Positions 8,213-15,306 of a DNA stretch of 19,144 nt are shown piece by piece (within the stretch, counting starts at the first letter, position 1; each line of letters begins with the position of its first letter). This DNA is from JBEIVB01 sp040374085. GTDB lineage: Bacteria > Bacteroidota > Bacteroidia > UBA4408. The position numbers were made by a program, and so were the translations under genes. The notes beneath the pieces are model-generated. The model was given only the letters and a program-made list of their open reading frames with translations, searched no databases and was not told the origin of the DNA. Location of the stretch: assembly GCA_040374085.1 (NCBI GenBank), contig JBEIVB010000046.1, positions 1 through 19,144 of the forward strand. The letters run 5' to 3'.

Positions 8213-9043
8213 TTAGGGGGTTGAAGAGCGTTTGTTTACCACGTATGCAGAAACAAAAATACTGGCTTCGTACAATGCATAGAGCGGCATTGCCACCAGC
8301 AATTGCGAAGTAATGTCGGGAGAAGGGGTAATAACAGCAGCAATGATGAGAATCACAACTACAGAATGTTTGCGAAATCGGCGCATGAAATCGGGCGTGA
8401 GAATACCAAAGGAGCTTAGAAAGAACACCAGAACCGGCAGTTCAAAAAGTAACCCCGAAGCAAAAGTTATGGTGGTAACCGTAGAAATGAAAGACTCCAT
8501 CTCAATAAAGTTATGGACCTCTGTGCTCACCTGGTAGCCGCCAAGAAAATTGACCGATAAAGGCGTAATGATGTAATACCCAAAGAGCACGCCCATCAAA
8601 AAAAGAGCGGTAACATAGGCAACCACACCGCGCGAATAGCGCAACTCCCGCTCGCTGAGGGCCGGCTTGATGAAGCGCCACAGCTCCCAAACCACGTAGG
8701 GAAATGCAACCACAATACCGGCCACCAAAGCCACCCACATGTGCATGGTGAACTGACCGCTTAACGTAGTGTTGATGAGTTGAAAGGGCATTTCGGGTAA
8801 ACAGAGGGCGTCGCCCAAGCCCAAGCGATGCGATAGCCAACACATGGCTCTGTAGGTCCAGAAATCGGCGTGCTTTGGAGCAAAGATGAGGCGATCGAAA
8901 ACAAAGTCGCGGTAACAAAACATCACCACAGCAGCAGCTACAACCGCTACTACGCTTCGGACTAAGTGCCATCGAAGGGCTTCGAGATGTTCGAGAAACG
9001 ACATCTCTGCAGCAGGGTTCGTAGAGCGCGAGGAGTCTGCCAT
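8213..9043 (-). CDS. tatC: Sec-independent (Tat) protein translocase subunit TatC
   Basis: 276 residues. TatC is the twin-arginine signal-peptide receptor of the Tat translocase in the inner membrane. The cytoplasmic N-terminus carries the receptor motif MSFLEHLEALRWHL (14-27), and six hydrophobic helices follow. FIKPALSERE (124-133) matches the first cytoplasmic loop, with Phe124 and Glu133 at the positions of E. coli Phe94 and Glu103. FELPV (200-204) supplies the conserved membrane Glu (Glu201), and TPSPDITSQ (239-247) the conserved Asp before helix 5. The insertion of about 30 residues in the first periplasmic loop (60-95, with Cys68 and Cys81) is longer than in E. coli. No tatA/B gene is next to it. 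The start lies 2 nt after the stop of the preceding acyl-CoA gene. Confidence 0.97.
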   Translation of the reverse strand: MADSSRSTNPAAEMSFLEHLEALRWHLVRSVVAVVAAAVVMFCYRDFVFDRLIFAPKHADFWTYRAMCWLSHRLGLGDALCLPEMPFQLINTTLSGQFTMHMWVALVAGIVVAFPYVVWELWRFIKPALSERELRYSRGVVAYVTALFLMGVLFGYYIITPLSVNFLGGYQVSTEVHNFIEMESFISTVTTITFASGLLFELPVLVFFLSSFGILTPDFMRRFRKHSVVVILIIAAVITPSPDITSQLLVAMPLYALYEASIFVSAYVVNKRSSTP

Positions 9044-9045
9044 GT

Positions 9046-9807
9046 TTAGCGTTGTCCCGATTTAAAACGGGCAATAGCGTTGCGTGTAAACTCGCTCAGA
9101 ACAAGGCGGCCGCTGATTTCGGCTCGCTCATACAGAAGCGTTTCCCAATGATCGGTACCCGCCCAGAGTACCTGCTTCAAATCGCGCATGGCCATTGGGC
9201 TGTATGCCGACAAGGTAATCGCCAACAATTGCACCTCTTGGTTGAGGGTTTCAACATCCGGAAAAACGCGGGAAAACAATCCATGCCGCTCTGCCCATGC
9301 TGCCGACTGCCAGCGGCCTGCGTCAATGGACATCTGAGAGAAAGCCGATGTGCCTATTTTCCGCTCCACAGCAGGCCCAACCACAAAAGGTCCAATGCCC
9401 ACAGCAAGTTCAGAAAGCTTAACCGAAGCCTGCTCGGTAGCCAGTGCCAAGTCTGCAGCAGCGGCTAGGCCAACACCTCCACCCACGGCTTTGCCTTGAA
9501 TGCGGGCAATCACAAACTTGGGCGCATTGCGCATGGCAAGAATCACTTGAGCGAAACCGCTGAAAAAAAGCTTGCCGGTTTCAAAGTCGTTTATGGACAC
9601 CAGCTCGTCGAAAGAGGCTCCGGCACAAAAAGCTCCATCGCCTTCGCTTTCCAGCACAATAACCCGAACATCGTCTGATTTTCCCATCACCTCGATTTCC
9701 AAGGCAAGTCTGCGGAGCAAGTCGCCGGGCATACTGTTGCTTTGGGGATGGGCAAAGCGAATGGTAGCAATTCCGGCTTCTACCCGGGTATGCAAGGTTC
9801 CGTTCAT
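9046..9807 (-). CDS. Enoyl-CoA hydratase/isomerase family protein (crotonase fold)
   Basis: 253 residues, the usual crotonase length. The oxyanion-hole elements are present: GAFCAGASFDEL (58-69) and KAVGGGVGLAAAADLALA (106-123). Aligning GGGVGLAAAAD with the GGGCELAMMCD of rat mitochondrial enoyl-CoA hydratase puts Gly113 in place of catalytic Glu144, while Glu133 in LSELAVGIGP matches Glu164. Only one of the two hydratase glutamates is therefore kept, a pattern seen in several crotonase isomerases, so the reaction may be isomerisation or a variant hydration. Annotations such as methylglutaconyl-CoA hydratase would be guesses. The gene overlaps gldC by ATGA (9804-9807), so translation is probably coupled to the gliding genes. 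Confidence 0.92.
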   Translation of the reverse strand: MNGTLHTRVEAGIATIRFAHPQSNSMPGDLLRRLALEIEVMGKSDDVRVIVLESEGDGAFCAGASFDELVSINDFETGKLFFSGFAQVILAMRNAPKFVIARIQGKAVGGGVGLAAAADLALATEQASVKLSELAVGIGPFVVGPAVERKIGTSAFSQMSIDAGRWQSAAWAERHGLFSRVFPDVETLNQEVQLLAITLSAYSPMAMRDLKQVLWAGTDHWETLLYERAEISGRLVLSEFTRNAIARFKSGQR

Positions 9808-10154
9808 GGTTGTGTGTTGGAAGAGTTGTTTACGATACCCATTTTCTCGGCAAAATAATCACAAAAATCCCTCATGTCGCCCGCCATGCGCTCCTCGTTG
9901 ATGCTGCGCTCCAGCATACTGGCCATGCTCAGAAGAGTTTGATGAAAAAAGATTTTCATATCGTCCACCAGCATGTCTTTGGTCCAAAGATCTATTTTCA
10001 ATGTGTTATTATCATTCGGATCCCACACCGACAGCATAAGGGCTTTGCATAGAGCCGGGCCTTGCATTCCGGCATCTGAGGCTTCCCATTGCATGCGCTC
10101 GGGAAGGTTGCGATCGTCCAACTCTATGTTGAACTGTATGGTGGATGTTTTCAT
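9804..10154 (-). CDS. gldC: Gliding motility protein GldC
   Basis: 116 residues from the ATG at 10154; the longer open frame reaching 10400 overlaps gldB and is not real coding sequence. It matches the GldC family throughout: IQFNIELDDRNLPE, MLSVWDPNDNNTLKIDLWTKDM and FFHQTLLSMASMLERS, followed by DFCDYFAEK. GldC is a small cytoplasmic protein that Flavobacterium johnsoniae needs for fully efficient gliding, probably helping the gliding/T9SS machinery; its biochemical role is not established. The start overlaps the gldB stop by ATGA (10151-10154) and its stop overlaps the crotonase start by ATGA, so it is locked into the operon on both sides. Confidence 0.96.
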   Translation of the reverse strand: MKTSTIQFNIELDDRNLPERMQWEASDAGMQGPALCKALMLSVWDPNDNNTLKIDLWTKDMLVDDMKIFFHQTLLSMASMLERSINEERMAGDMRDFCDYFAEKMGIVNNSSNTQP

Positions 10155-11179
10155 GAGTGTGGACGGTATTTGCTTTTTGCGAGTAACGTGGCGGCGTCGG
10201 CCCATTCCATTAAGGCTTGGGGCTGTATGCCTGGATTGCGAGCCATAAAGGCCGCTACGATTTGATAGCCAACAAAATGGCTCAGCCTTCCGGGCGACTC
10301 TCTGGGAAAACCCGGGGTAAAAGGCCCATCGGTGGTGTAGCGCCGGTATGCGCTTACGTCTTTCATAAACAATATCTTTTTGTCTACCAGGTTTTTCCAA
10401 ACCTCTACTTCATGGCCTTTACACCATTCCAACTGTTCTTTCGACATGCCTAAGCGAAGGGTATCCGGAACATTGGGCAAAAGGTGCTCGAGCAGCCATT
10501 GGGCTTTCCCTTGAGCGATGCAGGTTTCGAGAAACCCTTCTTGAGCAGGCTCAAATTCGGTGCCTATCCATCCCAACAGTGCCTGAGAAACCAGGTGGTC
10601 GGGGGTCATAAGACAAACTTGATATTTTGGAAACTGCAACAAGCGATAAAAGCGGCTCTCGCTTCCGAGGAAACAGTCGAGGCCCAGCACCAAATCGCCG
10701 GAGGTGCAGGCAATACCCAAGTTAAACCCTGAAACCATGGTAACCACCCTGGGAACGGTCCGCTTAGGGAATAGCGCGTGCCAATGTGTAAAGGCGGTGC
10801 TCAACTCCTCTACCCTTTGCGCCAGCATGGCTGGAGAAAACAAAGAATCGGCTGCCGCTGATACTTCTTTGACGTATCGATCTTCTACAAAATCCTGCAG
10901 GCGATTCCGGAAAAATGGTGTTTGGGGCCCACCGATGTTGATGATTTTGATGCAGAAAAGAGGGAGAAAATCGGGGTATTCGCGGCGGAGGCGACTAAAT
11001 GCTGCGGTGTCGCTGGTCTTGCGCAACGCCCACAAAGCTCGGTCAAAGCGGGCTACCCGAAGCACCAAGGGTTTTTCGGAGGCTGGAAGCGGGCGACGAT
11101 GCGCCTCCTCCTTACATGCAGTGCCTGCCAACAAAAAAAAGGCAAGGGCGATTGCCCCTAGGCCAAAGGGCTTTATCAT
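10151..11179 (-). CDS. gldB: Gliding motility lipoprotein GldB
   Basis: 342 residues from the ATG at 11179; the frame is also open to a TTG at 11206, which is less likely. The signal is lipoprotein-like: the hydrophobic stretch ALAFFLLAGTAC ends in Cys22, so the mature protein is probably a lipoprotein. Family features are VARFDRALWAL near the mature N-terminus, EYPDFLPLF, GLDCFLGSESRFY, the block with ETCIAQGKAQWLLEHLLP, and the C-terminal PGRLSHFVGYQIVAAFM. GldB is essential for gliding in F. johnsoniae. The fold is related to DUF2268-like putative metallopeptidases, but no HExxH motif is visible here, so catalysis is doubtful. It is the first gene of the operon, with gldC overlapping by 4 nt. 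The divergent outer-membrane gene starts 47 nt away. Confidence 0.95.
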   Translation of the reverse strand: MIKPFGLGAIALAFFLLAGTACKEEAHRRPLPASEKPLVLRVARFDRALWALRKTSDTAAFSRLRREYPDFLPLFCIKIINIGGPQTPFFRNRLQDFVEDRYVKEVSAAADSLFSPAMLAQRVEELSTAFTHWHALFPKRTVPRVVTMVSGFNLGIACTSGDLVLGLDCFLGSESRFYRLLQFPKYQVCLMTPDHLVSQALLGWIGTEFEPAQEGFLETCIAQGKAQWLLEHLLPNVPDTLRLGMSKEQLEWCKGHEVEVWKNLVDKKILFMKDVSAYRRYTTDGPFTPGFPRESPGRLSHFVGYQIVAAFMARNPGIQPQALMEWADAATLLAKSKYRPHS

Positions 11180-11187
11180 GAAACGAC

Positions 11188-11195
11188 TAACTTTG
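11188..11195 (+). promoter_or_regulatory. Putative -7 box for the beta-barrel/nadE operon
   Basis: TAACTTTG matches TAnnTTTG and lies 31 nt before the ATG at 11227, giving a predicted leader of about 25 nt. No TTG lies at the expected -33 distance, so this is partial evidence only. Confidence 0.35.
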
Positions 11196-11219
11196 CTGAG
11201 CAGCAATAAAAATGGAAGC

Positions 11220-11227
11220 CAAAACTA
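11220..11227 (-). promoter_or_regulatory. Putative -7 box for the gldB operon
   Basis: On the minus strand this reads TAGTTTTG, a match to TAnnTTTG, 40 nt before the gldB ATG. It abuts the start codon of the divergent gene and would face the plus-strand box at 11188-11195. No clear -33 element was found. Confidence 0.33.
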
Positions 11228-12015
11228 TGAAAAAGATTCTTGCCCTTGTGGCCATTTTAACCCTTTGCCAAAGCGCATTTGCAGGCGTTAACATGGGCAA
11301 CTTCCGATTTGGACTTAAAGTTCAACCCAACCTTACCTGGCTTTCACCGGAGGATAAAAAAGTGTTCACCTCAGGAGGCATGAAGGCTACGTTTACCTAT
11401 GGCTTAATGGTGGAATACAAACTAAACTCTGTGGCATCGTTGGCAACCGGATTTGATTTTTCCTCCTTTGGAGGACGATTGGCTGCAGTGGATACCCTTA
11501 CTTTTTACAACCCTTTAGATGTAAATCCCACTGGTAAATCGGTAGTGTATGTATTGAGTAAGCGCAGCTATTCCGTAAATTACTTCGAGATTCCCATCAC
11601 CTTAAAAATGCGTTCAGGGGAACAACCAAACGGGTTCACCTACTTTGGGTTGTTTGGTGTGAACGTGGGGTTTCGGGGTAAGTCTATGGCCGATGATGAG
11701 GGATATTATAAATACTACTCTGCGGCCAATCCTCCAACATTCTCTTCATACAAAGAATACAAAACCAGACCCGACAACAACGTTTCCGAAGATGTGAATT
11801 GGGCGCGCGTAGGATTGAATGTGGCCGTGGGTGCAGAGTACAAGCTTGGTGGCTCTACTGCTCTCGTCATGAGTTTGCACTACCTAAATGGATTCACCAA
11901 CGCCTTAACCGGGGTCTCATCCAGCCTGATTCGCAGCACCGGCTCCAGTACCGCCCCCGCCGATTTAAATGGTAGGTTTAGCGGAGCATCGCTCAACGTT
12001 GGCATATTATTTTAA
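11227..12015 (+). CDS. Outer-membrane beta-barrel protein (PorT-like family)
   Basis: 262 residues from the ATG at 11227, which gives a clean signal peptide (MKKILALVAILTLCQSAFA, cut before GVN). The mature protein shows alternating amphipathic strands (FRFGLKVQPNLTWL, FTYGLMVEYKL and NYFEIPITLKMRS, then FTYFGLFGVNVGFRG and GLNVAVGAEYKLGG) and ends in the strand LNVGILF with a terminal Phe, as expected of an outer-membrane barrel. The layout resembles the outer-membrane beta-barrel domain of Bacteroidota PorT-like proteins. PorT itself has been tied to T9SS, but this superfamily is large, so a T9SS role is only suggested by the adjacent gldB/gldC. It is probably co-transcribed with nadE, whose ATG is 3 nt after this stop. 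Confidence 0.85.
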   Translation: MKKILALVAILTLCQSAFAGVNMGNFRFGLKVQPNLTWLSPEDKKVFTSGGMKATFTYGLMVEYKLNSVASLATGFDFSSFGGRLAAVDTLTFYNPLDVNPTGKSVVYVLSKRSYSVNYFEIPITLKMRSGEQPNGFTYFGLFGVNVGFRGKSMADDEGYYKYYSAANPPTFSSYKEYKTRPDNNVSEDVNWARVGLNVAVGAEYKLGGSTALVMSLHYLNGFTNALTGVSSSLIRSTGSSTAPADLNGRFSGASLNVGILF

Positions 12016-12018
12016 GGC

Positions 12019-13680
12019 ATGCGCATCGGCTTAGCCCAATGCAACCTGCGCATTGGAGACATACAAGGCAACAAGACTCGCATGTTGGATTGCCTGCATC
12101 GCGCACAACAACAAGAGTTAGACTTGCTCGTCTTTTCAGAGCTTGCTATTTGCGGCTATCCTCCTAAGGACCTTTTGGAGTTCGACGACTTCATTCTTCA
12201 GTGCAAAACCGCCATGGAAGACTTGGCCTTAGTGGCAACACGCACCGCCGTTTTGGTTGGAGCTCCTGCTTTTAACCCTTCCTCCTTGGGAAAGCGACTC
12301 TTCAACGCTGCCTTTCTTTTGTTTAACGGCAGTGTGGAACAGGTGTGCGAAAAAAGCCTGTTGCCCAACTACGACGTCTTCGATGAAGCTCGGTACTTTG
12401 AGGCAGGCACGCGCATTGGGATGATGGTTGTGCAGGGAGTTCCCATGGGTGTAACCATTTGCGAAGACATTTGGGAGGAGGCGCAAACCGAAGCTTCTCC
12501 TGAGGCTGGACGCAAGCTTTATGGTCAATCTCCTGTGGCCCGCCTCGAGGGGAAAAACATTCAAGCCCTCATCAACCTTTCGGCTTCCCCTTTCCATTAC
12601 CAGCAGGTTGAAAACCGCACGGAAGTATTGCAGCGGGTGGCCAAGCGTTTGAGGGTTCCGGTAGTGTATGTAAATCAGGTAGGGGCGAACGCAGAGCTCA
12701 TCTTTGATGGAGGCTCTCAAGCGCTGGATGCACATGGGCTGCCTTTGATGCAACTTCCCTACTTCGAAGAAGGCATGGCTGCTTTTTCATTGCGAGATGA
12801 AGCTCCTGCACCGTTCGAAAACCCAACACCCGAGCCCCCGGAGCGCATCCGAAAAGCGCTGGTGATGGGCATTTCCGACTACTTCCGAAAAATGGGATTC
12901 GAGCGCACCGTGTTGGGTCTATCCGGGGGCATTGACTCTGCCTTGGTATGTGCTCTTGCTGTGGAAGCCTTGGGTAAAGAGCACGTTACAGCCTTGCTTC
13001 TGCCCTCGCGGTTTTCCAGCGAGCACTCCATTTCCGACTCTTTGCAACTGGTGCGCAACTTGGGCTGTCAGCACCACATTGTTTCCATAGAGCCTGTGTT
13101 TGAAGGAAGCTTGCGCACGATGGAACCCTATTTTAAAGACCTGCCTCAAAATCTGGCAGAAGAAAATCTACAGGCGCGGGCAAGAGGTCTCATTCTTATG
13201 GCCTGGACCAATAAGTTCAACGCTCTTCTCCTCAATACCACCAACAAAAGCGAAGTTGCCGTTGGTTACGGAACCCTTTACGGCGACCTATGCGGGGCCA
13301 TATCGGTGATTGGCGATTTGTATAAAACACAAGTTTACGCGCTTGCTCAGCATATAAATCGCCATCAAACCATAATTCCGGAGAACATCCTTACCAAAGC
13401 CCCGAGTGCAGAGCTTAGGCCAAATCAAAAAGATACCGACAGCCTTCCCGATTACGAGGTGCTTGACCCATTGTTGTTTCAGTACATCGAATGCCGCAAA
13501 GGCGCACGGGATCTCGTGCAGCAGGGTTTTGATGCCGAACTGGTGAAAAGAATTCTGGGTTTAGTAAACCGCAATGAATACAAGCGGGCCCAAACCCCGC
13601 CCATACTAAGGGTTTCGCCCAAAGCTTTTGGTGTGGGGCGCAAAATGCCCATCGTGGCCGATTTTCGCGCATTATATTAA
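12019..13680 (+). CDS. nadE: Glutamine-dependent NAD(+) synthetase
   Basis: 553 residues, typical of two-domain bacterial NadE. The N-terminal nitrilase-type glutaminase domain (about 1-260) shows the Glu-Lys-Cys triad: Glu41 in FSELAICGYPP, Lys112 in CEKSLLPNYDVFDE and Cys148 in GVTICEDIWE. The C-terminal ATP-pyrophosphatase domain has the P-loop LGLSGGIDSALV (SGGIDS 302-307), NTTNKSEVAVGYGT and YGDLCGAISVIGDLYK. The enzyme amidates deamido-NAD with glutamine-derived ammonia, the last step of NAD synthesis in the cytoplasm. The start is fixed by the nitrilase strand MRIGLAQCNLRIGD and by 3-nt spacing to the upstream beta-barrel gene. No terminator hairpin was seen in the 120 nt downstream. 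Confidence 0.98.
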   Translation: MRIGLAQCNLRIGDIQGNKTRMLDCLHRAQQQELDLLVFSELAICGYPPKDLLEFDDFILQCKTAMEDLALVATRTAVLVGAPAFNPSSLGKRLFNAAFLLFNGSVEQVCEKSLLPNYDVFDEARYFEAGTRIGMMVVQGVPMGVTICEDIWEEAQTEASPEAGRKLYGQSPVARLEGKNIQALINLSASPFHYQQVENRTEVLQRVAKRLRVPVVYVNQVGANAELIFDGGSQALDAHGLPLMQLPYFEEGMAAFSLRDEAPAPFENPTPEPPERIRKALVMGISDYFRKMGFERTVLGLSGGIDSALVCALAVEALGKEHVTALLLPSRFSSEHSISDSLQLVRNLGCQHHIVSIEPVFEGSLRTMEPYFKDLPQNLAEENLQARARGLILMAWTNKFNALLLNTTNKSEVAVGYGTLYGDLCGAISVIGDLYKTQVYALAQHINRHQTIIPENILTKAPSAELRPNQKDTDSLPDYEVLDPLLFQYIECRKGARDLVQQGFDAELVKRILGLVNRNEYKRAQTPPILRVSPKAFGVGRKMPIVADFRALY

Positions 13681-13768
13681 CTGTTTGATAATCAATGGTT
13701 TAGTGCTTGATTTGAGCAACTGGTAAATTAAATTTAAAGTCGGAAACCTAAAATGAAGTGCTTTGCAT

Positions 13769-13776
13769 TAGATTTG
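13769..13776 (+). promoter_or_regulatory. Putative -7 box ahead of the six-gene envelope cluster
   Basis: TAGATTTG matches TAnnTTTG, 25 nt before the ATG at 13801. No TTG was found at -33 spacing. The box falls within the in-frame extension that begins at 13753, which supports translation starting at 13801. Confidence 0.33.
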
Positions 13777-13800
13777 CCAAAACCAAAACAAACAACACAC

Positions 13801-14271
13801 ATGAAAAAACTCATTTACGTTGCGGCCTTTTTGTTGGCCGTAGTATCAGGAAAAGCAAACGCATCAACTGCAGACTTGTTTCAGATCAACGACGACATGG
13901 TTGTAGCTGAGATGTCTGATTTGACTGCACTTGAAACGTATGTAAACGACCATGCAGGCGTAACTCTTACTGAGGTTGTAAACAACGCTTCTGGAATTGC
14001 CGCTTCTCTAAATCTTAAGCCAACCGCGTTCGAAGGTTTAAGCAGCATGCTCCGCGGTGGAGACCTTCCTTTGGGAATTCCTGCCTTCTGGTGGGGTTGT
14101 GTGCTGGGCTTTGTAGGTATCGCAGTGGTTTACTTCACCACCGAAGACCGCGACGAAACCAAAAAAGCGCTTTGGGGTTGTATGATTCCAACGGCTATTG
14201 GTATTCTTTACTATGTGTTTGTGATTGTAATCTTTGCAAGCACAGCAGTCGGTACAGCTTCAACGATCTAA
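13801..14271 (+). CDS. Small exported protein with two C-terminal transmembrane helices, unknown function
   Basis: 156 residues from the ATG at 13801, chosen over the open frame from 13753 because it starts right at a signal peptide (MKKLIYVAAFLLAVVSGKA, likely cut before NAS). A polar region (about 22-88) with a possible amphipathic helix (SDLTALETYVNDHAG) precedes two hydrophobic helices at about 95-112 and 123-147. Each helix opens with the same triplet, Trp-Gly-Cys: WWGCVLG (97-103) and LWGCMIP (124-130). The short acidic/basic hairpin TTEDRDETKK joins them. The Cys pair could form a disulphide or bind a ligand, but this is inference. I do not recognise a named family. It is the first gene of the cluster; the LolA-like gene begins 7 nt after its stop. 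Confidence 0.82.
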   Translation: MKKLIYVAAFLLAVVSGKANASTADLFQINDDMVVAEMSDLTALETYVNDHAGVTLTEVVNNASGIAASLNLKPTAFEGLSSMLRGGDLPLGIPAFWWGCVLGFVGIAVVYFTTEDRDETKKALWGCMIPTAIGILYYVFVIVIFASTAVGTASTI

Positions 14272-14278
14272 TTGAAGC

Positions 14279-14962
14279 ATGCGGATAGCGGCCGCTATTT
14301 TCTGTTTAACCTTAATGTTGTTGCCCAAGTTTTCACTTGGGCAACAATTTTTTAGGGTCATGGCAGACTTTTCTACGAAGCAAAAAAATGCCGACTCTAC
14401 CCTTCAGTTAACGGTGGGCAAGGTGTATTTTGACCGCACCAAGAAAAAGATTGTGTACATGATTACCTTTCCACAAGTGGAAACTTGGGTCATGCAAGAC
14501 AGCTTTGTGTACAAGGTGCAGAAGGGCAAATTGGTATCAAAAGAAAAGTCTGGCAACATTGTATCCTTTTCCATATTCAACCTAGCCGCCAACGGTACCT
14601 TATCCGATTACGGATTAAAAAGCGGCGGTTACAAAGTAGGGAAAGTAGAAAAGGAGAAGGGCCTCACCCTTACCCGTTGGGTTCCGCACGCCAAGCTTGC
14701 GAGCAAATTTGGAGAGGTGGTATTGGCCACAGAGCAAAAGCGCCTAACCGGTGTAGTGCTCTACAATCCCTCGAAGGAACTGGTGAGCCGACAGTTCTTT
14801 CGAAAATACCAGAACTTCTCGGGCTTGGAGTTTCCCTTGCAGGTTACCCAGTTTACCTACACCAAAAAAGGTCAAAATCTCACGGTAACCACCTATAAAA
14901 ACGTTGTTGTTAACGCATTAAGTGAAGACGCTATTTACAATTTTGTTGTGCCTGGCTATTGA
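14279..14962 (+). CDS. Periplasmic LolA-like (outer-membrane lipoprotein carrier fold) protein
   Basis: 227 residues with a signal peptide (hydrophobic to about residue 20, likely cleavage before QQFF). The mature part reads as successive amphipathic beta strands with a LolA-like order: ADSTLQLTVGKVYFD, KKIVYMITFPQVETWVMQDS and FVYKVQKGKLV, a helical NLAANGTLSDYG, then TRWVPHAKLASKF, FPLQVTQFTYTKKG and a closing LSEDAIYNFVVPGY. This fits the concave half-barrel of LolA/LolB-type proteins that shield lipid or lipoprotein acyl chains. Assignment to the superfamily is plausible but not proven by a diagnostic residue; it may be a specialised paralogue rather than the housekeeping LolA. Its last 41 nt overlap the start of the yidD-like gene, which argues for coupled translation. 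Confidence 0.68.
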   Translation: MRIAAAIFCLTLMLLPKFSLGQQFFRVMADFSTKQKNADSTLQLTVGKVYFDRTKKKIVYMITFPQVETWVMQDSFVYKVQKGKLVSKEKSGNIVSFSIFNLAANGTLSDYGLKSGGYKVGKVEKEKGLTLTRWVPHAKLASKFGEVVLATEQKRLTGVVLYNPSKELVSRQFFRKYQNFSGLEFPLQVTQFTYTKKGQNLTVTTYKNVVVNALSEDAIYNFVVPGY

Positions 14963-15302
14963 AGCGGTACGGGCTCAGGAAGCGGTTGATGTGCAGTTGT
15001 CGCTCAACCGGTACGAGCACGTGCATGTGCACCAATACCAGGAAGCCAAAGGAAGCCAAAACGAGATCGAGTTGTTTTTCTCCGGACTGTTTTTGTTTTA
15101 TAAAACCTTTTTCAGTTCCCAAGATGGAGTTTCGTGCACGTTCAACCCCAGTTGTTCTTCCTATGCCCTTCAAAGCATTAAGAAGAAAGGGTTATTTATG
15201 GGTGTGCTCGGCGCTTTTGATCGCCTTACCCGTTGCAACGGATTCTCGCCTGAAGCTTATGGAATAGATCCAAAAAACGGGTTGCTTATTGATCCACCCT
15301 AA
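14922..15302 (+). CDS. YidD-family protein with an N-terminal signal peptide
   Basis: 126 residues from a GTG at 14922 inside the preceding gene. This start yields a convincing signal peptide (MKTLFTILLCLAIEAVRA, then QEAV), and no ATG that would retain the YidD core with a sensible leader is present in frame. Residues ~54-115 match YidD: FLFYKTFFSSQDGVSCTFN, then PSCSSYALQSIKKKGLFMG, then RLTRCNGFSPEAYGIDP, with Cys72, Cys78 and Cys105 at the family positions. Canonical YidD is a short protein without a cleavable signal that helps YidC/Sec insertion from the cytoplasmic face. Here the leader and a ~35-residue spacer (20-54) suggest export to the periplasm. A 10-bp tandem repeat (15041-15060) lies in the spacer. 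The next gene starts 4 nt after the stop. Confidence 0.85.
   Translation: MKTLFTILLCLAIEAVRAQEAVDVQLSLNRYEHVHVHQYQEAKGSQNEIELFFSGLFLFYKTFFSSQDGVSCTFNPSCSSYALQSIKKKGLFMGVLGAFDRLTRCNGFSPEAYGIDPKNGLLIDPP
15041..15060 (+). repeat. Perfect 10-bp tandem duplication inside the yidD-like gene
   Basis: GGAAGCCAAA occurs twice in direct succession. The unit is not a multiple of three, so loss or gain of one copy would shift the yidD frame between the signal peptide and the conserved core. In the present form the signal peptide and core are in the same frame. Confidence 0.9.
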
Positions 15303-15306
15303 CGCC

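Noticed and set aside
8511..9074. 187-codon minus-strand frame over tatC
   Set aside because: It is a shifted shadow of tatC, rich in Arg/Cys/Ser and without homology, whereas the tatC frame has all family motifs.
10155..10400. N-terminal extension of gldC
   Set aside because: It overlaps gldB in another frame. The GldC family begins at the MKTSTIQF start, which also gives the ATGA overlap.
10151..11179. GldB as an active zinc peptidase
   Set aside because: The distant relation to DUF2268-type proteins does not come with an HExxH motif in this sequence.
13681..13768. Terminator for nadE
   Set aside because: No stem-loop with a T-tract was seen in this AT-rich gap, so transcription may read into the next cluster.
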